In this document: piece by piece, positions 53,602 to 62,370 of the stretch | Layout of the letters: the number at the start of each line of letters is the position of its first letter | How positions within the stretch are numbered: position 1 is the first letter of the stretch | From: Chryseobacterium arthrosphaerae | GTDB lineage: Bacteria; Bacteroidota; Bacteroidia; Flavobacteriales; Weeksellaceae | Length of the DNA: 64,000 bases | Reading direction: 5' to 3' | NCBI RefSeq assembly: GCF_001684965.1 | Contig: NZ_MAYG01000001.1 | Location: forward strand, 620,001-684,000 | Notes under the pieces: model-generated | Told to the model about the DNA's origin: nothing | Database searches by the model: none | The model's input: only the letters and a program-made list of their open reading frames with translations | Translations under genes and position numbers: made by a program

Positions 53602-54174
53602 TTATTTATAGAGTTTGATTCCAAGTCCCACTTCCAGATAGACCAGATGGGTTAGTGTTCCCTGTGGATAATACCTTATGGGGCTGAAAGGAAGATACAG
53701 CCTTGTATCAAACGTATATCTCTTTTTTCCCACCGAAAGCTCATACATTAGCCCGTAATCGGTAACTGTTTGATGAGTGCTGATGCTTATTCTGTCAAGT
53801 TCCGGATGTTCCAGTGTTTCTTTAAAGGCAATATGCCTTACCCCTCCCAACGCCAGTAAAGTATGCCGGGTTTTTCCTTTTTTTCCATACAGCGAATAAC
53901 CAATCCCGAATTTCTGGGACAAAGAATAATTGTAGTGGGTTTTGATGTATTGAGGATTATTGCCGAATATCAAAAAGCTGGTCATAGAGTGGGAAGCTGC
54001 AGAGAATCTGTAGTTTAACGGCCGGAGCACCATAACGGATATGGTTGGTTTTACCGGACTTCCTGTAGCACCGATAGCAGGCTTTATTTCAAGGATCTTT
54101 TCCTGCCTGATGGTATCCTGTGCCTGTAACTGCATACCGATAATTGCAGGAAGACAAATCAATAATAAACGCAT
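53602..54174 (-). CDS. Secreted or outer-membrane protein of unknown function
   Basis: This 190-residue product has a signal peptide (MRLLLICLPAIIGMQLQAQ) and alternating strands with Tyr-rich repeats that suggest a small beta-barrel (YGLMYELSVGKKRYTFDTRLYLP). The end LEVGLGIKLYK is like a terminal barrel strand. It begins 8 bases after the esterase gene, so the two are co-transcribed. Confidence 0.68.
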   Translation of the reverse strand: MRLLLICLPAIIGMQLQAQDTIRQEKILEIKPAIGATGSPVKPTISVMVLRPLNYRFSAASHSMTSFLIFGNNPQYIKTHYNYSLSQKFGIGYSLYGKKGKTRHTLLALGGVRHIAFKETLEHPELDRISISTHQTVTDYGLMYELSVGKKRYTFDTRLYLPFSPIRYYPQGTLTHLVYLEVGLGIKLYK

Positions 54175-54182
54175 ATAAGATA

Positions 54183-54977
54183 TTAAGGTTGGTGAAAATA
54201 AAAAGAGATTGCTTTTCGGATATTGGGTTTTTTAGAACCCAGATGGTCCAGTCCGACGGCCATATGATATCCCTGGGAAAATCCTTTATAATGTTGATGG
54301 AGGACCTGGCGAAAGGCTTCTATAGGCGGAAGCATTCCCCCTTCTTCAAGTCCCCCTGCGGCTAGAAAGAATCTACCATTTCGGGACTGGTTTCCGGCCC
54401 TGTTTTTTTTTTCGTTAAGAAGAGCGATCTGGTCTCCAATCCAAAGAGAGGGGCTCAGGCAAAGATAATTTCCAAAAGTATCAGGATAATTGGTAAAGCA
54501 ATAGGTGCCCAGAAGTCCCCCGGCCGAATGCCCTAAAATAGTCCGGTCTTCCCGTGCAGAAGCAGCATGGAAATCCTTTTCCAGTTTGGGAATCAGTTCT
54601 TCATTAATGACCCTTACAAATTCATCCGCACGGCCTTTCCCATCTTTATAAGGAACGGGAAGATAATCATCTAATCTGTCATTGCCCCAGCCGATACCCA
54701 CAACAAGAATATCATAACGTTGGAAATTTTCAGATTGTTTTTGAACCTCCCGGGCTGCAAAATCAAAATCCCATTTCGAATCTAAAACATACAATGTTTT
54801 ATATTTTGAGGCAGCAGAATAATTTTTTGGCAATGCCACTTTGATAGGATAAGTACTTCCGTTGATAGAGGAGGTAAAACTAAATTCCCTTACATATTGC
54901 TGATCAAATTCATCTTCCCGGCAGGAGATCAGGAAAAACAGCATGATACCAAGGCATGTGATAATTGATATTTTCAT
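54183..54977 (-). CDS. Lipoprotein esterase of the esterase-D/IroE type
   Basis: This 264-residue alpha/beta hydrolase has a lipobox FLISC near residue 18, so it is surface- or periplasm-anchored. The nucleophile elbow is GHSAGG. The pattern YKTLYVLDSKWDFDF and the late position of His (GLDHLGSK) are as in ferri-siderophore or antibiotic esterases. The cargo is unknown. With the barrel protein it may form a small uptake or degradation unit. Confidence 0.85.
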   Translation of the reverse strand: MKISIITCLGIMLFFLISCREDEFDQQYVREFSFTSSINGSTYPIKVALPKNYSAASKYKTLYVLDSKWDFDFAAREVQKQSENFQRYDILVVGIGWGNDRLDDYLPVPYKDGKGRADEFVRVINEELIPKLEKDFHAASAREDRTILGHSAGGLLGTYCFTNYPDTFGNYLCLSPSLWIGDQIALLNEKKNRAGNQSRNGRFFLAAGGLEEGGMLPPIEAFRQVLHQHYKGFSQGYHMAVGLDHLGSKKPNIRKAISFYFHQP

Positions 54978-55379
54978 TGAGATCGGTTTTTACTGCAGCA
55001 TTTTCTTTAATGTTGACAATGCAAAAGTAATGGCGTCATTGAGTCTAAACGCTCCATCCTATAAGGTGGTCTTTATTTTAAGTATCTGTTATTCAGATTG
55101 TTGATCGTGGGCTGTTTTTGGAGTGATAATAATCAAAGTAAATAAGAGTTTCCGGATCTTTATTCAGAGGAAGCAGTTCATAATTGGGATAAAAGTGAAC
55201 GTTTTCAGTAAACAGGAATATTTTAAATTTTAGGATTTTCCGGCAATGGAAGATGAAAAAAACAGGATGTAAAATCTGTTATTTTTTTGCGGATTTATTT
55301 ATAAATTAGAGCGTTATAAATAAAAGCTTCAACCATAGTAAAAAACGGATAAAAAATTTCATCAAACTAAGCAACAGCC
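54978..55379. other. 402-base gap, nothing identified
   Basis: No gene or strong palindrome is seen. The sequence is A+T-rich and includes the divergent start regions of the esterase and the 163-residue protein. Confidence 0.3.
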
Positions 55380-55871
55380 ATGGCAGAATATTACGCAAAA
55401 TCAAACAATTCTTTATCTTTCGAAGTGATGGATGATGATCAGCCGCTAGGGAAACTTACCTACAGCAGCTGGTTTAGTTTTAACGCTGAAATAGAGACTT
55501 TGGATCACACTTATCAGGTTGAGCCAAAGGGATTCTGGGGAACAACCATAGAACTGAAAGATAATGATAAGGTACTGCTTAAGTTCCGTATGAACTGGAA
55601 CGGGGAAATTGTGATGCAGACTTATTTTGATGAGATAAAGAGTGGTTATCTTTTTAAGCATAGAGGAATTTTTAAAGACTCATTTGTATTGACAGATCAG
55701 CACGGGACAGAACTTTTTGTAATGAAGCCGCATCTGAAATGGAATACCCTGAATTATGAATATCAGATTATTACCTCTGAAAGCTTTGATGTACTGTCAA
55801 ATAAAGAAATATTGTTACTCAACTCATTACATTGCGCCAATTATTATATGTCAATGATGGCAGTCGTTTAA
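55380..55871 (+). CDS. Cytoplasmic beta-rich protein of unknown function
   Basis: This 163-residue product has no signal. Alternating strands with aromatic residues (YSSWFSFNAEIETLD, GFWGTTIELKD, YLFKHRGIFKDSFVL) recall the tubby/LURP-one fold, but this is only an impression. The gene stands alone, followed by two repeat hairpins and a terminator. Confidence 0.68.
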   Translation: MAEYYAKSNNSLSFEVMDDDQPLGKLTYSSWFSFNAEIETLDHTYQVEPKGFWGTTIELKDNDKVLLKFRMNWNGEIVMQTYFDEIKSGYLFKHRGIFKDSFVLTDQHGTELFVMKPHLKWNTLNYEYQIITSESFDVLSNKEILLLNSLHCANYYMSMMAVV

Positions 55872-55950
55872 AAACGGAGATGAGCAGGTATTCCGATTAA
55901 GTATTTGAGTTTCTTGCAGAATTGATGGATGGCTTATTATTGATCAGGTT

Positions 55951-56004
55951 TTGGCTAAAGCCAATGGAATGGTTTATAAAACAGAAAACGGGCTGAAGCC
56001 CGTT
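55951..56004. repeat. Paired TTGGCT/AGCCAA and AACGGGCT/AGCCCGTT hairpins
   Basis: TTGGCT-AA-AGCCAA (55951-55964) and AACGGGCT-GA-AGCCCGTT (55987-56004) sit 22 bases apart. Each is a perfect short palindrome with a two-base loop. They resemble other minute hairpins in this window. Confidence 0.75.
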
Positions 56005-56021
56005 CCCGTTGAATCATATTC

Positions 56022-56043
56022 CCGCAGAGAGATGCGGTTTTTT
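56022..56043 (+). terminator. Terminator after the 163-residue gene
   Basis: CCGCA (56022-56026) pairs with TGCGG (56033-56037) and is followed by six T. It is short but of standard form. Confidence 0.65.
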
Positions 56044-56074
56044 CGGTACTATTTTACCAGTTTGTTTTGATTCC

Positions 56075-57106
56075 TTAATGCCTGTTATCACAATTAATGG
56101 TAAGATCTTTCTCGTTTTTATCTAAAAAAGTAATGGAAGGGCAACCGAAAGACTGCACCATAAATCCGAAAGCTACAGGAGGTTTCCCTTTGAAAAGATA
56201 ACCGGTCCATTGCATGGCATTGGCACCATCAGTACCTATTCCGTTGAGTGGAGAGAATTCTGCACCGTCGCTGCCTGCTATGGTTATTGTTTTTTCAAAT
56301 GTTTTTTCATTGCGGTCATTGATGACTGCGAGCTTACGTTCCATCACGATATCATCTTCAAGATATTCCTGCAGATAATAGGTAAGGTTTTCATATTGAG
56401 CCTGATAAGTATTTCCTGCTTTAAGTTTGGATGCGCCAAAATATTTTTTTGAAACATCAGGGCTTGATTTCTTCCATGCAAAAGGCTTCATTTTACCTTC
56501 GATGAAGGGGTTTTTATTTCCAAAATAGGCAACAGCATTGTTATATTGGTCATAAATATCGTTATTCTGTCGGGCGGCAAGTTGAAAACCTACCATATAA
56601 GAAGCCGGGTCCACTTCATTACCTTCCATAGAATAGGTATCCAGATAAGCAACGGCTTTCAGCTTATGTAACGGAAGCTTCTGAAGCCTGTTGAATTCAT
56701 AATTATAGAGGTAAAGCGAATCATTTTCGGTAAGATGAAGACCATCCAGCATTTTCTTTCTGTGCTGTGGATCGAGTTCCAGGTATTGCAGCTGTTCATA
56801 AGGAACATTCTTTTGGTTTTTAAAGACATCTTCCTGTATAGAGTGAGGTTCGGTATAAATATCTGATACGGAAATAAAAACATCTGCCAGAGCGTCCTTC
56901 TGTGCGGAAGAAATCAGGCTGATGCTGTAAATATTGAAATTGCTGTAGTTTATTTTATCTTCAGCTTTTGCTGTTTTAATAGAATCGGCAGTTGGTTTTG
57001 CTGTATTCTCCACTGCTTTCTTTTCTTCTTTCTTACAACTGACAATGGCCAGTGGAAGAGATAAAAGCACCAGGGCTGTTTTGATCTTCATACGCATTCT
57101 TTGCAT
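56075..57106 (-). CDS. Lipoprotein of unknown function
   Basis: This product has up to 343 residues; start codons at 57106, 57097 and 57091 are all in frame, and the last gives the most typical signal (MKIKTALVLLSLPLAIVSC). The mature part has no catalytic motif I know. It has internal similarity in LQYLELDPQHR and FNRLQKLPLHK but no clear repeat. It lies 15 bases after the next gene, so both share a transcript. Confidence 0.75.
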   Translation of the reverse strand: MQRMRMKIKTALVLLSLPLAIVSCKKEEKKAVENTAKPTADSIKTAKAEDKINYSNFNIYSISLISSAQKDALADVFISVSDIYTEPHSIQEDVFKNQKNVPYEQLQYLELDPQHRKKMLDGLHLTENDSLYLYNYEFNRLQKLPLHKLKAVAYLDTYSMEGNEVDPASYMVGFQLAARQNNDIYDQYNNAVAYFGNKNPFIEGKMKPFAWKKSSPDVSKKYFGASKLKAGNTYQAQYENLTYYLQEYLEDDIVMERKLAVINDRNEKTFEKTITIAGSDGAEFSPLNGIGTDGANAMQWTGYLFKGKPPVAFGFMVQSFGCPSITFLDKNEKDLTINCDNRH

Positions 57107-57121
57107 AATTGTTATTTTGAG

Positions 57122-57973
57122 TTATAATTGGTAATAAGGTTCTGAGAAATATTTGCTGGGTTTAATATAGGCTGTTTTTCTGTCGGCATCAATGATCCAG
57201 ATAAACCTCCGAAGCATATCTGCTCCAAAATAGCTGGTTTTCTGTGTTTTGAGCTCTCCTGCGAAAAAACCTACAGAAGGATTTTTAAACACAGTATTTC
57301 CCAGTTTAAAAAAAGGAAGTACGGCCTGCTTTGTAATCAGGCTTTGTCCTTTAGAATTTTTCAGTGTTTTTTCACCTGTTACTTTCAGTTTTTTATCCAG
57401 TTCTTTTTCCTCCGCAAAGCTGTTACTGTAAAGAAGGCCACCTGAATAACCGGACTGAAGTAAGAAGTATTCTTCCTGCTGGTGCTTTCCATCAACAACA
57501 TTATCACCGGAAATATAAAAAAAGTCATGATCTGCAAAAATCTGAAGAGGCTGGAATTCCTTTACATCAGGCTGCTGGTCATAAATAACAAACTGATTAT
57601 TGTCGTAATCTATTTTAAAGGCTTTTCCCTGGAAAAGGCCGGTTCCGATCTTTCCATCCGCTTCATGTCCTGTAAGCTCATTATCAAAAAAACGGACGTT
57701 TTGCAGCGTAAGATTGCCGATTTCTACGGTATTGCCATCACTGACTTCTTCTTTGTTGAAAACGATATGATCCGCTTTCCGCTGTCTTTGAGGAGAGATA
57801 GAGCAGTCCTTCATGGCAATCTGGAACATAAGATCCAGGGAATCTTTTTTGTTGACCAGGGTCTTTACAATGATATTGTTATGTCTGGTGATCCGGAAAG
57901 GAATGGTATGCTGCGCTTTTATACCAAAGCATCCGGCAGTGATAAGCAAAAAGAGCGTTGTTTTTTTGAGCAT
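57122..57973 (-). CDS. Secreted retropepsin-like protein with degraded active sites
   Basis: This 283-residue product has a signal peptide (cut after KAQ). It has the fold pattern of bacterial retropepsin-like proteins: GKIGTGLFQGKAFKIDYDNNQFVIYD is close to the usual DGIIGxxFL...IDY. The positions where catalytic D-T/S-G should be read FQIAMK and LLQSGYSGG. If my alignment is right, Asp is replaced at both and the enzyme is dead or has another role. The gene begins the lipoprotein pair. Confidence 0.6.
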   Translation of the reverse strand: MLKKTTLFLLITAGCFGIKAQHTIPFRITRHNNIIVKTLVNKKDSLDLMFQIAMKDCSISPQRQRKADHIVFNKEEVSDGNTVEIGNLTLQNVRFFDNELTGHEADGKIGTGLFQGKAFKIDYDNNQFVIYDQQPDVKEFQPLQIFADHDFFYISGDNVVDGKHQQEEYFLLQSGYSGGLLYSNSFAEEKELDKKLKVTGEKTLKNSKGQSLITKQAVLPFFKLGNTVFKNPSVGFFAGELKTQKTSYFGADMLRRFIWIIDADRKTAYIKPSKYFSEPYYQL

Positions 57974-58009
57974 TATAGTGATTAGTGTTTAAACCTTAAA
58001 ATTACCTAT

Positions 58010-58017
58010 TATCTTTG
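58010..58017 (+). promoter_or_regulatory. -7 element TATCTTTG of the Crp/Fnr gene
   Basis: TATCTTTG matches TAnnTTTG, with TTTA at 57988-57991 as a weak -33 (18-base spacer). The ATG is at 58041. Confidence 0.55.
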
Positions 58018-58040
58018 GAAAAGCAAATAATAAAAGTGAA

Positions 58041-58559
58041 ATGGTTGAAAAATTGCTACAAAGCGGAATCCGTTGGGAAAAGAAAGAATTCAGACGGAAT
58101 GAGTTCCTGAAGATCTCCGGCAGTACAGACACTTCTATCTATTTTATTGAAAGCGGCAGTATCCGGATTTTTATAATGGATGAAAATGAAGAGAGAATCA
58201 TCCGTTTCGGATACACCGGTAATATCATTGTCAGTATGGATTCCTTTTTATCAGGAAAACCATCGGATTTTTATATTCAGGCGATTAAAAAAACATCAGT
58301 TAAAGTTGCTTCAAAAAAGGATTTTTATGAGTTCATACAGTCGGATGAAGCACATATGAAATTCTGGATGCATATTCTGGAAGATCTTGTGCTCCAGCAG
58401 CTGGAAAGGGAAAAGGACCTGCTTACCAGTGCTCCCGGAGAACGTTTTGAAAGAGTTTTAAAGCGGAGTCCGAAGCTGTTTCAGGAAGTTCCCAATAAAT
58501 ATATCGCCAATTATCTGAGAATGTCACCGGAAACCTTATCAAGGCTTAAAAAATCTTGA
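58041..58559 (+). CDS. Crp/Fnr-family transcriptional regulator
   Basis: At 172 residues this is short for the family. A cyclic-nucleotide-binding-type barrel (about 10-115; ISGSTDTSIYFIESGSIRIFIMDENEERIIRFGYTGNIIVS) is joined to a small C-terminal helix-turn-helix (EVPNKYIANYLRMSPETLSRLKKS). There is no Fe-S Cys set. It heads a group of alkylation-repair genes, but a link to them is only by position. Confidence 0.88.
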   Translation: MVEKLLQSGIRWEKKEFRRNEFLKISGSTDTSIYFIESGSIRIFIMDENEERIIRFGYTGNIIVSMDSFLSGKPSDFYIQAIKKTSVKVASKKDFYEFIQSDEAHMKFWMHILEDLVLQQLEREKDLLTSAPGERFERVLKRSPKLFQEVPNKYIANYLRMSPETLSRLKKS

Positions 58560-58614
58560 GTTCAGTCAATATTTAAGAACAGACAGATCCGGAAATTTGT
58601 ATAAAAGAATAAAA

Positions 58615-59190
58615 ATGAAATTTTCAACCTCAGAATTATTGGATGAATTAAAAAACAGGACACAGCAGCATTTACACTTTGCTGAAATGTTGTCTGTAAA
58701 GCCGGAAGGTGATCTTAATTTCAGACTTTCAGAAGACAGCTGGAGTGCATTGGAATGCCTGGAGCACCTCAATCGGTATGGAGATTTTTATATCCCTGAG
58801 ATCAAACACAATATTAATTCAGCCGGGAAACCTTCACGACCTTATTTTAAACCGGGGATTCTTGGGAACTATTTTGCCAAAAGCATGCTTCCCAAAGAGA
58901 AACTGAATCCAATGAAAACGCTTAAACAAATGAATCCTATTTACAGTCGTTTGGATAAAACCGTAATTGATACATTCACAGAGCAGCAGAAAAAATTACT
59001 TCAATTATTAGAAGACGCACAGTATGTTGACCTGGAAAAGACAAAAACAGCGATCAGTATTTCAAAGCTGATCAGACTGAAGCTGGGGGATACTTTCCGG
59101 TTTGTTATTTATCATAATGAAAGGCATATTGAACAGATAAAAAGAATTTTAGTACATAAAAAAGAAGAGAAAATCTCCCAAAAAGCTTAA
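58615..59190 (+). CDS. DinB-like four-helix protein
   Basis: Starting at ATG 58615 the product has 191 residues; a TTG at 58597 is less likely. It has the DinB/YfiT layout: a first helix with HLHFAEML, SWSALECLEHLNRYGDFYIP carrying the first metal His, and FRFVIYHNERHIEQIKRIL with the last two His. These proteins bind a metal and often transfer thiols, and members are induced by DNA damage. It is 55 bases after the regulator. Confidence 0.83.
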   Translation: MKFSTSELLDELKNRTQQHLHFAEMLSVKPEGDLNFRLSEDSWSALECLEHLNRYGDFYIPEIKHNINSAGKPSRPYFKPGILGNYFAKSMLPKEKLNPMKTLKQMNPIYSRLDKTVIDTFTEQQKKLLQLLEDAQYVDLEKTKTAISISKLIRLKLGDTFRFVIYHNERHIEQIKRILVHKKEEKISQKA

Positions 59191-59200
59191 TTTTAAGCTA

Positions 59201-59713
59201 ATGGAATTTATATCTCAAAAAACAATACAAACCCCGCTGGGTGAAATGATCGCCTGTGCTGTAGATCAGGGAATCTGCCTGCTTGAATTCACAGACCGGA
59301 AGAATATTGAAAAACAGTTAAAGTCATTATCAAAAGCTTTGAAAGCTGACATTGCGGAAAAAGAACATCCTCATTTCAGGCAGCTGGAAGCAGAGCTGAA
59401 AGAATACTTTGAAGGAAAAAGAAGTCATTTCGAAGTTCCGCTGTTTACAACGGGAACAGAATTTCAGGAGAAAGTATGGCAGCTTCTGCGTGAAATTCCG
59501 ATGGGTGAGATAAGGACCTATAAACAGCAGTCAGAATTCCTGGGCAACCCGAAAGCGATCCGTGCGGTAGGAACGGCTAACGGAATCAATAAAATTGCCA
59601 TCCTGATTCCCTGTCACCGTGTAATTGGTTCCAACGGAGAACTGGTAGGCTATGCCGGCGGGATCTGGAGAAAACAAAAACTGCTGGAACTGGAAAAGGC
59701 GATTTTGTTTTGA
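59201..59713 (+). CDS. ogt: Methylated-DNA-protein-cysteine methyltransferase
   Basis: This 170-residue suicide repair protein takes the alkyl group from O6-alkylguanine onto Cys138 in the PCHRVIG motif. The helix-turn-helix EIPMGEIRTYKQQSEFLGNPKAIRAVGTANG and the N-terminal ribonuclease-like domain are normal. It starts 10 bases after the DinB gene. Its last 52 bases are identical to the end of the ada gene 1.9 kb downstream. Confidence 0.95.
   Translation: MEFISQKTIQTPLGEMIACAVDQGICLLEFTDRKNIEKQLKSLSKALKADIAEKEHPHFRQLEAELKEYFEGKRSHFEVPLFTTGTEFQEKVWQLLREIPMGEIRTYKQQSEFLGNPKAIRAVGTANGINKIAILIPCHRVIGSNGELVGYAGGIWRKQKLLELEKAILF
59660..59711 (+). repeat. 52-bp segment identical to the end of ada
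   Basis: The 3' end of ogt matches 61565-61616 at every base. It codes for the shared C-terminus WRKQKLLELEKAILF. Confidence 0.9.
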
Positions 59714-59764
59714 ACCTGAACTTTACTTTCAAAGAGTAATAAAAAATAGATGTTCATTTTTCGG

Positions 59765-59796
59765 TTGTATGACATCTGTTAATCCTTCTACTTTTG
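59765..59796 (+). promoter_or_regulatory. Promoter before the PEP-mutase-family gene
   Basis: TTG (59765-59767), a 21-base spacer and TACTTTTG (59789-59796) fit the Bacteroidota consensus. The ATG is 12 bases downstream. It would drive the PEP-mutase-family gene and ada. Confidence 0.6.
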
Positions 59797-59807
59797 AATA
59801 AAAAAAT

Positions 59808-60572
59808 ATGATCAGTTTTAAACAGTTACATTATGGTGAAGAGCCATTACTTTTGGGTAATGTATGGAATGTTGAAAGTGCAGGAGTATACGAAAAGCTG
59901 GGCTATAAAGCACTGGCAACTTCAAGCTCGGCGGTGGCACTTAGCTTAGGATACGAGGACGGAGAACAGATATCTTTCGAAGAATATTTTTATATCATTA
60001 AGAGGATAAAAGCTTCTGTATCAATTCCTTTATCAGTAGATCTGGAAGCAGGATATGGTCTTGAAAATGATACCATCGTATCCAATATTCTGAAACTTTT
60101 AGAAATAGGAGTATCAGGAATTAATATTGAAGATACTTATGTTATTGAAGGAGAAAGAAAATTGACAGAAAAAAATATCTTCTGCGAAAGACTGAAAGAC
60201 ATTTTTATCAAATTAGGTGAAAACAGAGACAAAATTTTTATCAATGTACGGACAGATCCTTTTTTACTGAATATGGAGAATGCACTGGAAGAAACCCTGG
60301 AGAGAATTAAACTCTTTGAAGAACTTAAGGCTGATGGTGTTTTCGTTCCCGGAGTGATTTCTGAAAATGATATCAGAACAATTGCAGCATCTACGGGTCT
60401 TCCTGTGAATGTGATGGGACTTCCTGATTTACCGGATTTTGACACGCTTAAAAAATTGGGGGTCAAAAGAATTACTTCAGGTGCTTTTGTGTACAGACAA
60501 ATTTATAAAGAGCTGGAAAAAACAGTTCAGAAGATTACAGATGAGAGAAGCTTTTCTACCCTTTTTATTTAA
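59808..60572 (+). CDS. Isocitrate lyase/PEP-mutase superfamily enzyme
   Basis: This is a 254-residue TIM barrel. LATSSSAVALSLGYEDG, PLSVDLEAGYG and GVSGINIEDTYVIEG give the Mg2+ and substrate positions. Family members cleave or rearrange C-C or C-P bonds of small acids such as oxaloacetate, methylisocitrate or phosphonopyruvate. The Cys of the lyase KKCGH motif is absent, so it is not isocitrate lyase. It sits two bases before ada, an arrangement without an evident reason. Confidence 0.85.
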   Translation: MISFKQLHYGEEPLLLGNVWNVESAGVYEKLGYKALATSSSAVALSLGYEDGEQISFEEYFYIIKRIKASVSIPLSVDLEAGYGLENDTIVSNILKLLEIGVSGINIEDTYVIEGERKLTEKNIFCERLKDIFIKLGENRDKIFINVRTDPFLLNMENALEETLERIKLFEELKADGVFVPGVISENDIRTIAASTGLPVNVMGLPDLPDFDTLKKLGVKRITSGAFVYRQIYKELEKTVQKITDERSFSTLFI

Positions 60573-60574
60573 TT

Positions 60575-61618
60575 ATGAAACTCACAGGAAAAATAATGTA
60601 CGAAGCATCTTATACCAAAGATGTTTCCTTTGAAGGAATATTCTGGATGGGAGTGAAGACTACAGGAATATTCTGCAGACCGACCTGTACAGCAAGGAAA
60701 CCTAAATTTGAAAATGTAGAGTTTTTCTTCAGTACCAAAGATGCAATGCTAAAAGGTTACCGGCCCTGTAAAGTATGCAGGCCTTTGGAAAACCTCAATG
60801 CAACACCGCAATATATCAAAGAACTGCTTAAAGAAATTGCAGAGGATCCCACCTTGAAATTTAAAGATTATGACCTTGTCAAAAGAGGGCTGGAGCCGGC
60901 GACTGTCCGCAGATGGTTTTTGAAACATCATGGACTAACGTTTCATGCTTTTCAGAGAATGTCAAAGCTTAATACAGCATTTAAAAAACTACAGCAGGGA
61001 GCATCAGTTACTGACGTTGCATTTGATACAGGTTATGAAAGTCTCAGTGGTTTTAATGACAGCTTTAAAAATATCTTTGGAGTGTCGCCTAAGAATAATA
61101 CGATGGAGAAAATTATTGATCTGAAGAGAATTGAAACAATGCTGGGAACGATGATAGCCTGTGCCGATGAAAATGGAATCTGCCTTCTCGAGTTTTCTGA
61201 CAGAAAAGCGCTTCCCACAGAACTGAAGAGTATTGCGGAATATTGTAAAGCGAATATCATACAAGGTGAAAATCCCCATTTTCATACCCTGGAAAAACAG
61301 CTTTCCGAATATTTTGAAGGAAAAAGAACCAAATTTACAGTGCCCCTTTCCCTGGTAGGAACAGCTTTTCAGAAGGAGGTATGGAATATTCTGCAGGAGA
61401 TTCCCTATGGTGCAACCAGGAGCTACCGGGAACAGGCTGATATCCTGGGAAATCCTAAATCAGTAAGAGCGGTGGCAAATGCGAATGGTCTGAATAAAAT
61501 ATCTATTCTCATACCTTGTCATCGCGTGGTAGGAAGTAATGGACAGTTGACCGGATATGGGGGAGGGATCTGGAGAAAACAAAAACTGCTGGAACTGGAA
61601 AAGGCGATTTTGTTTTAA
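60575..61618 (+). CDS. ada: Ada-type repair protein and regulator
   Basis: This 347-residue protein has three parts. The N-terminal zinc domain holds C34, C38, C65 and C68 (FCRPTC and CKVC), in which C34 takes methyl from phosphotriesters. The AraC-type helix-turn-helix lies at about 85-180 (VTDVAFDTGYESLSGFNDSFKNIFGVSP). The C-terminal methyltransferase holds Cys315 in PCHRVVG. Methylation of the first domain turns Ada into an activator of repair genes in E. coli. The 3' 52 bases are the same as those of ogt. No alkA or alkB is nearby. Confidence 0.95.
   Translation: MKLTGKIMYEASYTKDVSFEGIFWMGVKTTGIFCRPTCTARKPKFENVEFFFSTKDAMLKGYRPCKVCRPLENLNATPQYIKELLKEIAEDPTLKFKDYDLVKRGLEPATVRRWFLKHHGLTFHAFQRMSKLNTAFKKLQQGASVTDVAFDTGYESLSGFNDSFKNIFGVSPKNNTMEKIIDLKRIETMLGTMIACADENGICLLEFSDRKALPTELKSIAEYCKANIIQGENPHFHTLEKQLSEYFEGKRTKFTVPLSLVGTAFQKEVWNILQEIPYGATRSYREQADILGNPKSVRAVANANGLNKISILIPCHRVVGSNGQLTGYGGGIWRKQKLLELEKAILF
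61565..61616 (+). repeat. 52-bp segment identical to the end of ogt
   Basis: This is a perfect copy of 59660-59711, just before the ada stop. Elsewhere the two genes differ clearly. Confidence 0.9.
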
Positions 61619-61766
61619 TACCTTTATTTTCAATAGATTTTAACTTGTTTTAACAGGAACTTTTAAAGCGATACTGTTATAGAATTATATCGGTAAAACA
61701 AAAATTATTGAAGCCGGAGAAAGCTATTTTATTTTGATTTTTGTAATTTTAAACAAAAATTTACAC

Positions 61767-62369
61767 GTGAAAAAGTTATTAGCAGCAGTTTGCATTTCAG
61801 TTTCAGCATTCAGTTTTGCACAGGACTATTCAGTACCGGCAGCAAGTCCGCGTCAGAAGGTAGAGCAGCAGTTTTCAATGTCCAAGATCACGATCGACTA
61901 CGGAAGACCGGGAGTGAAAGGACGTAAGATCTTCGGAGAATTGGTTCCTTATGGTCAGGTTTGGAGAGCAGGAGCAAACTCCTCTACAAAAATTACATTC
62001 GGACAGGCCGTTAATTTCGGAGGAAAAACAGTTCCTGCAGGTACCTACGGACTATTCATCGTTCCTACAGAAAAAGAATGGAAAGTGATCCTGAATAAAG
62101 ACTTCCAGCAATGGGGCGCTTATACCTATGATCCTAAGCAGGATGTAGTAGACGTTACCGTACCGGTGAACAAACTGGCAGACAAGCAGGAGTGGTTTGA
62201 AATTACCCTGAATCCTACAGACGAAAACTCTGGAAATCTTGTGATCAAGTGGGATATGGCTCAGGCTGAGGTTCCGTTGAAGCCATCCAAACTGGATACC
62301 GTGATCAAGATTTCTGATAAACTGAAAGAAATCAAGAAAATAGAATCAGATTCCACTAAAAAAAGCTAG
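61767..62369 (+). CDS. DUF2911 secreted protein
   Basis: I start at the GTG at 61767, which gives 200 residues with a good signal peptide (KKLLAAVCISVSAFSFAQ); a TTG at 61734 would add 11 residues. The pattern PRQKVEQQFSMSKITIDYGRPGVKGRKIFG, VWRAGANSSTKITF and VPAGTYGLFIVP marks the DUF2911 family, a secreted beta-sandwich common in Bacteroidota. The role is unknown. A GNAT gene starts after one base. Confidence 0.88.
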   Translation: MKKLLAAVCISVSAFSFAQDYSVPAASPRQKVEQQFSMSKITIDYGRPGVKGRKIFGELVPYGQVWRAGANSSTKITFGQAVNFGGKTVPAGTYGLFIVPTEKEWKVILNKDFQQWGAYTYDPKQDVVDVTVPVNKLADKQEWFEITLNPTDENSGNLVIKWDMAQAEVPLKPSKLDTVIKISDKLKEIKKIESDSTKKS

Positions 62370-62370
62370 C

